Positions 35,332 to 45,112 are shown, counted from the first letter of the stretch. The stretch is 64,000 nt of DNA from Phaeospirillum tilakii (GCF_042683125.1 NZ_JBHUIY010000018.1:1-64000); one strand, 5' to 3'. Numbers and translations are program-made. The notes: a model not told the origin generated them from the sequence alone.

Positions 35332-35444
35332 AGCAGGGGGGCGGCGCGGCGGGGCGCTTCGGTGCCGCGGCGAGCCGCCGGGGAGTTTCTTTCGGGAATA
35401 CGTTTCCGTTATCTGAACAGTTTCCAACAGTCAGGAAAGTGGCC

Positions 35445-36857
35445 ATGTCCGACGACGCCCAGAAGGTCCTCGAACTGATCAAGGAAAACGACGTCAAGTA
35501 CGTCGATTTCCGTTTTACCGATCCCCGGGGGAAGTGGCAGCATACCGCTCAGCATGTTGACACCGTTGATGCCGATCTGCTGAACGAAGGCATCATGTTC
35601 GACGGTTCGTCGATCGCCGGCTGGAAGAGCATCAACGAATCCGACATGATCCTGAAGCCGGACCTGTCGACCGCGGTGCTCGATCCGTTCGCGGCCCAGA
35701 CCCAGCTGATCATCAACTGTGACATCGTCGAGCCCGCCACCGGCCAGCTTTACGACCGTGACCCGCGCTCGATCGCCAAGCGCGCCGAGGCCTATGTCAA
35801 GTCGTCGGGCGTGGGCGACGCGACCTATTTCGGCCCCGAGGCCGAGTTCTTCCTGTTCGACGACGTCAAGTACAGCGTCGGCATGAACAAGGGCTATTAC
35901 GAGCTGTCGTCGGAAGACGGCGTCGAAGCCTCGAGCAAGGAATTCCCCGAGGGCAACCTCGGCCACCGTCCGGGCGTCAAGGGCGGCTACTTCCCGGTTC
36001 CGCCGGTGGACAGCCAGGTTGACGTCCGCGCCGAGATGCTGACCGTGATGGGCGACATGGGCCTGCCGGTCGAGAAGCACCACCACGAAGTGGCCTCGTC
36101 GCAGCACGAACTGGGCTTCAAGTACGGCAGCCTGGTCCAGGCCGCCGACTGGCTCCAGATCTACAAGTACGTCGTGCACAACGTCGCCGCCTCCTACGGC
36201 AAGACCGCGACCTTCATGCCGAAGCCGATCTATGGCGACAACGGCTCGGGCATGCACGTCCACCAGTCGATCTGGAAGGCGGGCAAGCCGCTGTTCGCCG
36301 GTTCGGGCTATGCCGACCTGTCGGACACCGCGCTGTACTACATCGGCGGCATCATCAAGCACGCCAAGGCGATCAACGCCTTCACCAACCCGCTGACCAA
36401 CAGCTACAAGCGCCTGATCCCCGGCTTCGAAGCCCCGGTTCTGCTGGCCTACTCGGCCCGCAACCGTTCGGCCTCCTGCCGCATTCCCTACTCGGCCTCG
36501 CCGAAGGGCAAGCGCATCGAGATCCGCTTCCCGGATCCGGGCGCGAACCCCTACCTCGCCTTCTCGGCGATGCTGATGGCGGGTCTGGACGGTATCGCCA
36601 ACAAGATTCACCCCGGCGATCCGATGGACAAGAACCTGTACGACCTGCCGCCGGACGAGCTGGCCCAGGTCCCGACCGTGTGCGGCTCGCTGCGTGAGGC
36701 CCTCGAAAGCCTGCGTGCCGACCACGAGTTCCTGCTGAAGGGCGACGTGTTCTCGAAGGAATTCATCGAGAGCTACATCGGCCTGAAGTACGAGGAAGTC
36801 TACCGCTTCGAGCACACCCCGCATCCGGTCGAATTCGCGATGTACTACTCGGTGTAA
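35445..36857 (+). CDS. glnA: Glutamine synthetase type I
   Basis: A 470-residue dodecameric glutamine synthetase. It shows FDGSSIAGWKSINESDM, the metal and ammonia site FGPEAEFFLFDDV, the ATP loop KPIYGDNGSGMHVHQS, and the adenylylation segment with the target Tyr in KNLYDLPPDE. It condenses glutamate and ammonia. I place the start at the ATG at 35445 with AGGAA seven bases before, rather than the GTG two codons upstream. Adenylylation and PII control are expected. Confidence 0.97.
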   Translation: MSDDAQKVLELIKENDVKYVDFRFTDPRGKWQHTAQHVDTVDADLLNEGIMFDGSSIAGWKSINESDMILKPDLSTAVLDPFAAQTQLIINCDIVEPATGQLYDRDPRSIAKRAEAYVKSSGVGDATYFGPEAEFFLFDDVKYSVGMNKGYYELSSEDGVEASSKEFPEGNLGHRPGVKGGYFPVPPVDSQVDVRAEMLTVMGDMGLPVEKHHHEVASSQHELGFKYGSLVQAADWLQIYKYVVHNVAASYGKTATFMPKPIYGDNGSGMHVHQSIWKAGKPLFAGSGYADLSDTALYYIGGIIKHAKAINAFTNPLTNSYKRLIPGFEAPVLLAYSARNRSASCRIPYSASPKGKRIEIRFPDPGANPYLAFSAMLMAGLDGIANKIHPGDPMDKNLYDLPPDELAQVPTVCGSLREALESLRADHEFLLKGDVFSKEFIESYIGLKYEEVYRFEHTPHPVEFAMYYSV

Positions 36858-36933
36858 GCCGAGCAGGGGTACCGTGCGCTTCGCCGTCCCGGGGTTCCGG
36901 GGCGGGGGAGCCGCCCGGTGGACCGAGCAAAGG

Positions 36934-36964
36934 AAACCCCCGCCGGGCAACCGGCGGGGGTTTT
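36934..36964 (+). terminator. Intrinsic terminator of glnBA
   Basis: A 13-bp stem AAACCCCCGCCGG and its complement around GCAA is followed by Ts. It is a strong rho-independent terminator. Confidence 0.9.
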
Positions 36965-36984
36965 CCGTTGCGGGAGGGGGAATG

Positions 36985-37037
36985 CCGGGCTGCCGCCCGG
37001 GCCCGCCCGGAGGCGGAGCCTCCGGACCTCCCCTTTG
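36985..37037. repeat. Single double-hairpin repeat unit
   Basis: CCGGGCTGCCGCCCGG followed by CCGGAGGC/GCCTCCGG and ACCTCCCC. It lies directly downstream of the MCP gene on the other strand. Confidence 0.7.
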
Positions 37038-37045
37038 GTCAAAAA

Positions 37046-38383
37046 TCAGGCGGCGCGAATCCGGGCCAGGAACTGGCGCAGCTCGGTCGCCAGGGTGTCG
37101 GCCTGCTGCGCCAGGGTCTTCACCGCCCCGCTCAATTCCCCGGCGGTGGCATCGGTGCGGCCGGCGAGGTCGTTGACGGTGGCGATGGTGCCGCTGACCT
37201 CGGCCCCCCCCCGCGAGGCGCCCTCGACGCTGCGGGCGATCTCCTGGGTCGCGGCGCGCTGCTCCTCCACCGCCGAGGCCAACGCCGTCGAGATCTCGTT
37301 GATGCCGACGATGGTCGTGCCGATCCCCTGGATCGCCGCCACCGCGTCGCGCGTCGCGCTCTGCACCGCGCTGATCTGGGCCGAAATCTCGTCGGTGGCC
37401 CGGCCGGTCTGGTTGGCCAGGCTCTTGACCTCGTTGGCCACCACCGCGAAGCCCTTGCCGGCCTCGCCCGCCCGCGCCGCCTCGATCGTCGCGTTCAAGG
37501 CCAGCAGGTTGGTCTGCGCCGCGATGTCGTTGATCAGCCGCACCACGTCACCGATCTTGGCCACCGCCTCCGACAGGCCCTGCACCAGCTTGTTGGTGCG
37601 GTCGGCCTCGGCCACGGCGGATTCGGTGATCTGCGCCGCCTTGCCGACCTGACCGGAGATTTCCTGGATCGAGCCGGTCAATTGCTCGGTGGCGGCGGCG
37701 ACCGCGCCGATGTTCTCGCTGGTCTGCGTGGCGGCGGTGGCGGCGTTGGTCGCCTCCCGCGCGGTCTGGCCGGCGATCGCCGTCATCGTCGCCGCGGTGG
37801 CGTCGAGCCGGCCGGCCGAGGCCGACACCTCGCCCACCACCCCGCCGATCTCGTGCTCGAACCGGTCGGCGGTGTCGTTGATCGCCACCGACACCTGCTC
37901 CTGGGCCGAATGCATGTAGGCGGCGGCGGCGATCTCGACCTCGAACATCGTCACCCGGGTCAGGGCGTCCACCACCTCCTGCATCCGCTCCGGCTTGCGC
38001 TTGTAATGCGGCGTCACCGCCAGGACCATCCGCCGCAGGATGTTGGCGTAGAAGCAGAAATACCAGCGCAGCGCCAGACCCTGGCGCTGGCGCTTGATGC
38101 AGATGTCGATGCCGTTGCGGATCTGCTCCTCGCTGTAGGTGGCGGCGAACACGTCGTCGAGCCAGTGGGCGCGCTGGGCCCGGCAGGCATCCTCGATCTT
38201 CATCCCCTCATAGGCCCGTGCCGCCTCGGGGAAGGCCAGGATCTTGCGATAGCTTTCCTGCAGGGTGTCATCGAGAATCGCGGCGACGATCGGCTTGCAT
38301 TCCCGCAGCACGTCGCGGGTGCGGTCGTCGATGCCCAGGGCGGCGAGGCGGTTGGCGCGGTCGATGTCGAGCGGTCTGGCCAT
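37046..38383 (-). CDS. Globin-coupled-sensor-like chemoreceptor lacking the proximal histidine
   Basis: A 445-residue soluble chemoreceptor. The N-terminal domain (about 1-170) has the protoglobin layout of HemAT: AHWLDDVFAATYSEEQI, then GLALRWYFCFYANIL. The signalling half carries IAAQTNLLALNATIEAARAG and GKGFAVVANEVKSLANQT. In HemAT-type sensors the heme ligand is the His four residues before the Gly-Leu ahead of WY; here that position is Arg98. So the domain may not bind heme in the usual way. The ATG at 38383 follows GAGGAG. Confidence 0.82.
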   Translation of the reverse strand: MARPLDIDRANRLAALGIDDRTRDVLRECKPIVAAILDDTLQESYRKILAFPEAARAYEGMKIEDACRAQRAHWLDDVFAATYSEEQIRNGIDICIKRQRQGLALRWYFCFYANILRRMVLAVTPHYKRKPERMQEVVDALTRVTMFEVEIAAAAYMHSAQEQVSVAINDTADRFEHEIGGVVGEVSASAGRLDATAATMTAIAGQTAREATNAATAATQTSENIGAVAAATEQLTGSIQEISGQVGKAAQITESAVAEADRTNKLVQGLSEAVAKIGDVVRLINDIAAQTNLLALNATIEAARAGEAGKGFAVVANEVKSLANQTGRATDEISAQISAVQSATRDAVAAIQGIGTTIVGINEISTALASAVEEQRAATQEIARSVEGASRGGAEVSGTIATVNDLAGRTDATAGELSGAVKTLAQQADTLATELRQFLARIRAA

Positions 38384-38510
38384 GGCGTCGGAACTCCTCG
38401 GCGCCCCGGCCGGTGCGGCGGGGGCGGGTGGTCGGGGAAATACCGGAGCTTAGGGGGCCCCCGGTTTCCAATCCGTTAGCGTCGGGAACGCCGGGGGTGG
38501 GGACGGGATG

Positions 38511-38635
38511 TGGGCTCCGCCCACGCCCGCCAAGGGCCGGGGGCCCTTGGATCCCTGTCCCTTGGCGCTGCCGTGCCCGACCGTCGCCGGGTTCCAAGGG
38601 CCTTGTGGCCCTTGGCGGGTCCGGGCGGAGCCCGG
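38511..38635. repeat. Inverted pair of double-hairpin repeats
   Basis: The left unit is TGGGCTCCGCCCA then CCAAGGGCC/GGCCCTTGG. The right unit is CCAAGGGCC/GGCCCTTGG then CCGGGCGGAGCCCGG, inverted. The first-hairpin arms differ (GGGC against CGGGC types) yet remain self-complementary. It lies between divergent genes. Confidence 0.75.
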
Positions 38636-38704
38636 CTTTCGTTGACAGGTCCGGCGCCCCTCCCTAGTGTGCGGGGCGGTTGCCGCAACCGGAACTTCCC
38701 GACC

Positions 38705-40360
38705 ATGACCGATCATTTCCGCCTCTCGCTGGCTCAGCTCAACCCGGTGGTGGGCGATGTCGCCGGCAATGCCGGGCGCATCCGCCATGCCCGTGCCGAG
38801 GCGGCCGCCCAGGGCGCCGATCTGGTGCTGTGCGGCGAGCTGGGCCTGTCCGGCTATCCGCCCGAGGATCTGGTGCTGAAGGGCGCCTTCCTCGATGCCT
38901 GCGAGGCGGCGGTGCGCGCCCTGGCCGCCGACACCGCCGATGGCGGTCCGGCGCTGCTGATCGGCACGCCGTGGCGCGAGGCCGGGCGGCTGCACAATGC
39001 CGCGCTGCTGCTCGACGGCGGCAAGGTCGCGGCGGTGCGGCTGAAGGCCCATCTGCCCAATTACGGCGTGTTCGACGAGGCCCGGCTGTTCGTGCCCGGC
39101 CCGCTGCCCCGGCCGGTGCCGTTCCGTGGCCTCGGCCTCGGGGTGATGATCTGCGAGGACATGTGGTATCCCGACGTCGCCGATGCCCTGGCCGCCGCCG
39201 GGGCCGAGCTGCTGCTGGTGCCCAACGGCTCGCCGTTCGAAGGCGACAAGGCGGCGCAGCGGCTGGAGCGCGCCCGCGCCCGCGTCGCCGCCACCGGCCT
39301 GCCGCTGGTCTATGTCAATCAGGTCGGCGGCCAGGATGAGCTGGTGTTCGACGGCGCCAGCTTCGCCCTTGATCCCGACGGGAGCGAGGTGGTCCGGCTG
39401 CCGGCGTGGCAGGAGAGGGTGGTCACCACCGAATGGCGGCGCGGCCCCGGCGGCTGGCGCGGCGGCGGGCCGCTGGCCGCGCCGGCCGCGCCGCTGGAGG
39501 AGATCTATCAGGCGCTGCGGGTCGGCCTGCGCGACTATGTCGGCAAGAACGGCTTCCCCGGGGTGGTGCTCGGCCTGTCCGGCGGCATCGACAGCGCGCT
39601 GGCGGCGGCGGTGGCGGTCGATGCCCTCGGCCCCGAGCGGGTGCGGGCGGTGATGATGCCGTCGCCCTACACCTCGCAGGACAGCCTCGACGACGCGGCG
39701 GCGGTGGCCGACCTGCTCGGCATCCGCCTCGACCGCATCGACATCCGCCCGGCGATGGACGCCTTCGCGGCGATGCTGGCGCCGCAGTTCGGCGACGCCC
39801 CCCCCGACATCACCGAGGAGAACCTCCAGTCGCGGTCGCGCGGCCTGCTGCTGATGGCGCTGTCGAACAAGTTCGGGCCGATGGTGCTGTCCACCGGCAA
39901 CAAGAGCGAGATGTCCTGCGGCTATGCCACCCTCTATGGCGACATGTGCGGCGGCTATGCGGTGCTGAAGGACGTCTACAAGACCACGGTGTTCGCCTTG
40001 TCCGACTGGCGCAACCGCCACCGCCCCGAAGGCGGGCTCGGCCCCGACGGCCGGGTGATGCCCGACCGGGTGATCACCAAGCCGCCCAGCGCCGAGCTGC
40101 GCCCCAACCAGACCGACCAGGACAGCCTGCCGCCCTATGAGGTTCTCGACGCCATCCTCGCCTGCCTGATCGAGGGCGAGATGGGGCTGACCGAGATCTG
40201 CGCCGCCGGCCATGACGAGGCCACCGTGCGCCGGGTGTGGCGGATGCTCGACCGCGCCGAGTACAAGCGCCGGCAGGCCCCGCCCGGGGTCAAGATCACC
40301 CCGCGCGCCTTCGGCAAGGAACGCCGCTACCCGATCACCAACGCCTTTCCGCCGCAATGA
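38705..40360 (+). CDS. nadE: Glutamine-dependent NAD+ synthetase
   Basis: A 551-residue two-domain enzyme. The N-terminal nitrilase-like amidase has the catalytic Glu in CGELGLSGYPPEDL, the Lys in RLKAHLPNYGVFDE and the Cys in GVMICEDMWYPD. The C-terminal synthetase has the ATP loop GLSGGIDSALAAAVAVDALG and TGNKSEMSCGYATLYGDM. It amidates deamido-NAD using glutamine. The start at 38705 lies just after the repeat element. Its stop overlaps the start of gltX (ATGA). Confidence 0.95.
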   Translation: MTDHFRLSLAQLNPVVGDVAGNAGRIRHARAEAAAQGADLVLCGELGLSGYPPEDLVLKGAFLDACEAAVRALAADTADGGPALLIGTPWREAGRLHNAALLLDGGKVAAVRLKAHLPNYGVFDEARLFVPGPLPRPVPFRGLGLGVMICEDMWYPDVADALAAAGAELLLVPNGSPFEGDKAAQRLERARARVAATGLPLVYVNQVGGQDELVFDGASFALDPDGSEVVRLPAWQERVVTTEWRRGPGGWRGGGPLAAPAAPLEEIYQALRVGLRDYVGKNGFPGVVLGLSGGIDSALAAAVAVDALGPERVRAVMMPSPYTSQDSLDDAAAVADLLGIRLDRIDIRPAMDAFAAMLAPQFGDAPPDITEENLQSRSRGLLLMALSNKFGPMVLSTGNKSEMSCGYATLYGDMCGGYAVLKDVYKTTVFALSDWRNRHRPEGGLGPDGRVMPDRVITKPPSAELRPNQTDQDSLPPYEVLDAILACLIEGEMGLTEICAAGHDEATVRRVWRMLDRAEYKRRQAPPGVKITPRAFGKERRYPITNAFPPQ

Positions 40361-41697
40361 CCGTCACCGTCCGCTTCGCCCCCAGCCCGACCGGCCGCCT
40401 CCATGTCGGCAACGCCCGGGTCGCCCTGATCAACTGGCTGTTCGCCCGCCGCGCGGGCGGCCGCTTCCTGCTGCGGCTCGACGACACCGACCGCGAGCGG
40501 TCCCGCCCCGAATACGCCGAGGCGATCGAGGCCGATCTGCGCTGGCTCGGCCTGGACTGGGACCTGTTCGCCCGCCAGTCCGACCGGATCGAGCGTTATC
40601 AGGCGGCGGCGGAGCGGCTGAAGGCGGCGGGGCGGCTCTATCCCTGCTGGGAAACCGCCGAGGAACTCGAGTTCCGCCGCAAGCTGGCGCTGTCGCGCGG
40701 CCGGCCGCCGGTCTATGACCGCGCCGCGCTGGCGCTGACCCCGGCCGCGATCGCCGCCTTCGAGGCCGAGGGCCGCCGGCCGCACTGGCGCTTCCGGCTG
40801 GCGCCGGGCGAGGTGCGCTGGGACGACCGGGTGCGCGGCCCCAGCCACGGCGACGCCGCCCATCTGTCCGACCCGGTGCTGATCCGCGCCGACGGCAGCT
40901 TCCTCTACACCCTGCCCAGCGTGGTCGATGACCTCGATTTCGCCGTCACCGACGTGGTGCGGGGCGAGGATCACGTCACCAACACCGTGGTCCAGATCCA
41001 GTTGTTCGAGGCGCTGGGCGGGCCGGTGCCGCGTTTCGCCCATCTGCCGCTGCTGACCGGGGCCGATGGCGGCGAACTGTCGAAGCGGCTGGGCTCGGGC
41101 GCGCTCGACGAGCTGAGAGGGCAGGGGGTGGCGCCGCTGGCGCTGGCCTCGCTGCTGGCCCAGCTCGGCACCTCGGAAGCGATCGCGCTGAAGCCCGACC
41201 TCGCCGCCCTGGCCGCCGAGTTCGCCTGGGACAAGTTCGGCCGCGCCAGCCCGCGCTTCGACCTCGACGCGCTGCACCGGCTCGACACCCGCCGCCTGCA
41301 CGGCCTGGCCTTCGCCGAGGCGCGGCCGCGTCTGGCCGAACTCGGCCTGCCCGACGCCGACGAGGCGTTCTGGCTGGCGGTGCGGCCCAACCTGACCCAC
41401 GCGGCCGACGCCCGCGAATGGTGGGCGATCTGCCGTGCCCCGCTGGCCCCGGTGATCGAGGACGCCGCCTTCACCCGCGCCGCCGCCGACCTGCTGCCGC
41501 CCGAGCCGTGGGACGCGGCGACCTGGCCGGCCTGGACCGGCGCGGTCAAGCAGGCCACCGGGCGCAAGGGCCGGGATTTGTTCCACCCCTTGCGCCTCGC
41601 CCTCACCGGGCGCGAGAATGGGCCGGAACTGAAGACCCTGCTGCCCCTGATCGGGCGGCAGCGGGCGCTGGCCCGGCTCGATGGCCGCGAGGCCTGA
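40357..41697 (+). CDS. gltX: Glutamyl-tRNA synthetase
   Basis: A 446-residue class I aminoacyl-tRNA synthetase. The HIGH-type motif is HVGN in FAPSPTGRLHVGNARVALIN. Also seen are LRLDDTDRERSRPEYAEAI and the KMSKS counterpart ELSKRLGSGAL. The full anticodon-binding C-terminal domain separates it from the shorter GluQ proteins. It is coupled to nadE by a 4-base overlap. Many alphaproteobacteria have two gltX genes; which of the two this is cannot be told here. Confidence 0.93.
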   Translation: MTVTVRFAPSPTGRLHVGNARVALINWLFARRAGGRFLLRLDDTDRERSRPEYAEAIEADLRWLGLDWDLFARQSDRIERYQAAAERLKAAGRLYPCWETAEELEFRRKLALSRGRPPVYDRAALALTPAAIAAFEAEGRRPHWRFRLAPGEVRWDDRVRGPSHGDAAHLSDPVLIRADGSFLYTLPSVVDDLDFAVTDVVRGEDHVTNTVVQIQLFEALGGPVPRFAHLPLLTGADGGELSKRLGSGALDELRGQGVAPLALASLLAQLGTSEAIALKPDLAALAAEFAWDKFGRASPRFDLDALHRLDTRRLHGLAFAEARPRLAELGLPDADEAFWLAVRPNLTHAADAREWWAICRAPLAPVIEDAAFTRAAADLLPPEPWDAATWPAWTGAVKQATGRKGRDLFHPLRLALTGRENGPELKTLLPLIGRQRALARLDGREA

Positions 41698-41739
41698 TTC
41701 GTTACCTTCCCCCCTGTGCAAGCTGCCGGAGACCGATCG

Positions 41740-43119
41740 GTGCCGCTGGTCCTTTACAACACCCTCACCCGTCGCAAGGACGCGTTCGAACCGCTGGTGC
41801 CCGGCCAGGTCGGCATGTATGTCTGCGGCCCCACCGTCTATGACCGCGCCCATATCGGCAACGCCCGCCCGGTGATCGTGTTCGACGTGCTCTACCGCCT
41901 GCTGCGGGCGAGCCATCCCAAGGTGCGCTACGTCCGCAACATCACCGACGTCGATGACAAGATCAACCAGCGCGCCAAGGACTCGGGCGAGCCGATCGGG
42001 GCGATCACCGCCCGCACCATCGCCCTGTTCCACGACGACATCGCCGCGCTGAACTGCCTGCCGCCCGACGTCGAGCCGCGCGCCACCGCCCACATCCCGC
42101 AGATGGTGGCGATGATCGAGCGGCTGGTCGCGCGCGGCCATGCCTATGTCGCCGAGGGCCACGTCCTGTTCAGCGTCGCCTCGATGCCGAGCTATGGCGC
42201 GCTGTCGCGCCGCTCGCGTGACGAGATGATTGCCGGCGCCCGGGTCGAGGTCGCCCCCTACAAGCGCGATCCCGGCGATTTCGTGCTGTGGAAGCCCTCG
42301 CCCGATGATCTGCCCGGCTGGGACTCGCCCTGGGGCCGGGGCCGGCCGGGCTGGCACATCGAATGCTCGGCGATGAGCCTCGAGCATCTCGGCGCCAGCT
42401 TCGACATCCATGGCGGCGGCCAGGATCTGGTGTTCCCCCACCATGAGAACGAGATCGCCCAGAGCGTCTGCGCCAACGGCCAGCCCTTCGCCCGTTTCTG
42501 GCTGCACAATGGCTGGCTGATGGTCAATGGCGAGAAGATGTCGAAATCGCTCGGCAACTTCATCACCGTGCGCGACCTGCTCGACCAAGCCCCGGGCGAG
42601 GCGGTCCGGCTGGCGATGCTGTCCTGCCACTACCACCAGCCGCTCGACTGGACCGACGACCTGCTGCGCCGGGCGCGGGCGACGCTCGACCGGCTCTACA
42701 CCGCGCTGCGGGCGGTGCGCGACCTGCCCCCGCCCGAAGGCGGCGAGGCGGCGCCGATCGAGGTCCGCGCCGCGCTGGAGGACGATCTCAACACCCCCTT
42801 GGCGATCAGCGCCCTGCACGAACTGGCCGGCGCCCTCAACAAGGCGACCCAGCCGGCCGAACAGGCGCGGCTGAAGGCCAAGCTGCTGGCCTCGGGCCAG
42901 TTGCTCGGTCTGCTCGGCCAGGATCCCGAGGCGTGGTTCAAGGGCGCCGCCCCGGCCGACGGGCTCGACGACGCGGCGGTGGCGGCGCTGATCGAGGCCC
43001 GCGCCGCCGCCCGCCAGGGCCGCGACTTCGCCGCGGCCGACCGCATCCGCCGCGAACTGGCCGAGGCCGGCATCCTGCTTGAGGACGGCCCCGGCGGCAC
43101 CAGCTGGAAGAGGGCCTGA
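41740..43119 (+). CDS. cysS: Cysteinyl-tRNA synthetase
   Basis: A 459-residue class I synthetase. The zinc/HIGH region MYVCGPTVYDRAHIGNARP, NITDVDDKI, WHIECSAMS and HHENEIAQS, and the KMSKS loop NGEKMSKSLGNF are all present. The GTG at 41740 has CGGAG eight bases before; another in-frame GTG at 41716 is possible. It follows gltX by 42 bases and is likely co-transcribed. Confidence 0.95.
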   Translation: MPLVLYNTLTRRKDAFEPLVPGQVGMYVCGPTVYDRAHIGNARPVIVFDVLYRLLRASHPKVRYVRNITDVDDKINQRAKDSGEPIGAITARTIALFHDDIAALNCLPPDVEPRATAHIPQMVAMIERLVARGHAYVAEGHVLFSVASMPSYGALSRRSRDEMIAGARVEVAPYKRDPGDFVLWKPSPDDLPGWDSPWGRGRPGWHIECSAMSLEHLGASFDIHGGGQDLVFPHHENEIAQSVCANGQPFARFWLHNGWLMVNGEKMSKSLGNFITVRDLLDQAPGEAVRLAMLSCHYHQPLDWTDDLLRRARATLDRLYTALRAVRDLPPPEGGEAAPIEVRAALEDDLNTPLAISALHELAGALNKATQPAEQARLKAKLLASGQLLGLLGQDPEAWFKGAAPADGLDDAAVAALIEARAAARQGRDFAAADRIRRELAEAGILLEDGPGGTSWKRA

Positions 43120-43123
43120 GGTC

Positions 43124-44542
43124 TTGAGTTTCCGCCCGTCCTTCGCGATCGCCGCGCCCGGCCGGGCCTTCGTCTGGCACGCCTTGGCCGTCCTGCTGGT
43201 GGTGCTGCTGCTGCTCGCCCCGGCGCTGTGGAACGGCTACCCGCTGATCTATTTCGACAGCGAGGATTATGTCGAGATGGCCTTCACCCACCAGCCGATC
43301 ATCTGGCGGGTGATGACCTACGGCATGCTGTGCAGCCTCGCCAAGGTTACCGGCACCCTGTGGGCGATGCCGGTGATGCAGGCGGTGCTGACCGCCTGGG
43401 TGCTGCATGAGGCGGTGACCGGTTTCGTCGGCCGCGCCCGCCCGGTGGTGCTGGCGGCGGTCGGGATCGCCCTGGCCGGGCTGACCGGGCTGCCCTGGGT
43501 GGCGTCGCAGGTGCTGGCCGACGTGTTCGCCGGGGTGGCGATCCTCGGCGTCGCCACCCTGTCGTTCGGCGAGGGGCTGCCGCGCTGGCGGCGCTGGCTG
43601 CTGGCGGCGATCACCGCGCTGGCGATCTGCGTCCACATGTCCCATGTCGCGGTGGCGGCCGGGCTGCTGATCGCGCTGTGGGCGGTGGCCGGGCTGGTCC
43701 GGCTGCGGCCGCTGCGGCGGATGCCGCGTCCCCGCCTGACGGTGGCGACCTGCGCGGTGGTGGCCGGCATCCTCGCCGTGCCGACCACCCATCTGACCCA
43801 GACCGGCCGGTTCTATTTCAGCGAATCCGGTCAGGTGCTCCAGCTTGCCCTGTTCATCCAGAACGGGGTGGCCAAGGCCTATCTCGACGAGGTCTGCCCC
43901 GAGGGCGCCGCCTACAAGCTGTGCGAGCACAAGGAGGAACTGCCCCGCACCGCTGACGAGTTCCTGTGGGGCGACAGCCCGTTCGACGAGATGGGCGGCT
44001 GGCGGGCGATGCATGACGAGGCCGGCGCGATCGTCAAGGACGCCATCCGCCGCTTCCCGCTGATGGTGTTGCAGGCCGCGCTGGAAAACACCGTCGAGCA
44101 GTTCCAGTCGATCGAAAGCGGCGAGGATCTGGTGCCGATGACCTGGCACTTCGTCAAGACCGAGCTGTCGCACTTCCCCGCCGAGTTCCGCGCCTTCCGC
44201 TTCGCCCGCCAGCAGCGCCGCCCCGCCCTCGATTTCACCGCCCAGAACGACGTCCAGGTGCCGATCAACGTCGCCGCCGAACTGGCGTTGTTCGTGGTGC
44301 TGGCGGTGGCGTGGCGCCGCCGCGACCGCTCCAGCTGCGGCCTCGCCCTGGTGGTGCTGCTCGCCTTGTTCGGCAACGCCATCGTCTGCGGCGCCATCAG
44401 CAATCCCCACGATCGCTATCAGAACCGGGTGGTGTGGCTGGCGCTGTTCGCGGTGTCGATCGGGGCGGTCCGGCTCGATCAGCGCTTCGCCCGCCGCCCG
44501 CCGCCGCCGTCTTTGCCCGCCCCGGATCAGGTCGTGCCCTGA
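43124..44542 (+). CDS. Polytopic membrane protein, function unknown
   Basis: A 472-residue protein with about eight to ten hydrophobic segments: ALAVLLVVLLLLAPALW at the start, VVLAAVGIALAGLTGL, ITALAICVHMSHVAVAAGLLI, and two close to the end. A large soluble part (about 230-370) contains LCEHKEELPRTADEFLWGD. The layout resembles lipid-linked sugar transferases, but no catalytic motif is clear. The frame offers only a TTG at 43124 near the cysS end, five bases after its stop, so it is probably translationally coupled. Confidence 0.7.
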   Translation: MSFRPSFAIAAPGRAFVWHALAVLLVVLLLLAPALWNGYPLIYFDSEDYVEMAFTHQPIIWRVMTYGMLCSLAKVTGTLWAMPVMQAVLTAWVLHEAVTGFVGRARPVVLAAVGIALAGLTGLPWVASQVLADVFAGVAILGVATLSFGEGLPRWRRWLLAAITALAICVHMSHVAVAAGLLIALWAVAGLVRLRPLRRMPRPRLTVATCAVVAGILAVPTTHLTQTGRFYFSESGQVLQLALFIQNGVAKAYLDEVCPEGAAYKLCEHKEELPRTADEFLWGDSPFDEMGGWRAMHDEAGAIVKDAIRRFPLMVLQAALENTVEQFQSIESGEDLVPMTWHFVKTELSHFPAEFRAFRFARQQRRPALDFTAQNDVQVPINVAAELALFVVLAVAWRRRDRSSCGLALVVLLALFGNAIVCGAISNPHDRYQNRVVWLALFAVSIGAVRLDQRFARRPPPPSLPAPDQVVP

Positions 44543-44562
44543 TCCGCTTCTGTCTTTGGTCG

Positions 44563-44601
44563 TTGCATTCCTAGCCCTTTGGTATATACTCCGGGTATAT
44601 A
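44563..44601 (+). promoter_or_regulatory. Sigma-70 promoter overlapped by a palindrome
   Basis: TTGCAT (44563-44568) and TATACT (44585-44590) are 16 bases apart. A perfect inverted repeat TATATAC/GTATATA with a 5-base gap (44583-44601) overlaps the -10, in the position of a repressor site. It would drive the small membrane protein at 44649. Confidence 0.55.
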
Positions 44602-44648
44602 GGGTCGGCCCCCGAGAGCGGAGCCGCCACAGCGCTCGGGAATGGGCC

Positions 44649-45053
44649 ATGAAAGACGGTAATCTGGTCGAGACGGCGTTCTGCTCCCAGCGGAGCACCG
44701 ACGTCCCGCCCGAGTTCATCATCGACCTTTCGCCAACGCCGGTGCGGCCGAAACGCGCCTGGGGCCTGATCGCCCCGCTGCTGGTGCTGCTGGGCGGTGG
44801 CCTGCTGTGGGGGGGCGAATGGGTGCTGTCGCCCCGGCCGGGCCAGCCCCTGGCGGTGATCTTCCCCACCACCGCCGCTCCCGACGAGATCATGGCCCCG
44901 TGGGAGGCCGGCGCCACCCAGGTGATGGCGTTCGGCCTGCTGCCCGGCCTGCTGCTGGTCCGCTCCGACCGGCCCGATTTCGTCGAACGCCTCTACGCCG
45001 CCGGCGCGGTGGTGGTGATGCGCGCGCCCGGACGTTCCACCCTGCACCGCTGA
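44649..45053 (+). CDS. Single-pass membrane protein of unknown function
   Basis: A 134-residue protein with a 40-residue cytoplasmic start, one TM segment (AWGLIAPLLVLLGGGLLWGG) and a periplasmic domain with VIFPTTAAPDEIMAPWEAGA and LVRSDRPDFVERLYAAGAVVVM. The start at 44649 lacks a strong ribosome site but follows the promoter closely. I do not recognise the family. Confidence 0.65.
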   Translation: MKDGNLVETAFCSQRSTDVPPEFIIDLSPTPVRPKRAWGLIAPLLVLLGGGLLWGGEWVLSPRPGQPLAVIFPTTAAPDEIMAPWEAGATQVMAFGLLPGLLLVRSDRPDFVERLYAAGAVVVMRAPGRSTLHR

Positions 45054-45055
45054 AC

Positions 45056-45112
45056 CGGGGCTGCCGCCCCGGCCCCGCCCGGAGGCTGGCGCCTCCGGAC
45101 CTCCCCCTTTTT
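45056..45112. repeat. Single double-hairpin repeat with T-run
   Basis: GGGGCTGCCGCCCC followed by CCGGAGGC/GCCTCCGG, ACCTCCCCC and seven Ts. It lies right after the upstream stop and could work as that gene's terminator. Confidence 0.75.
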
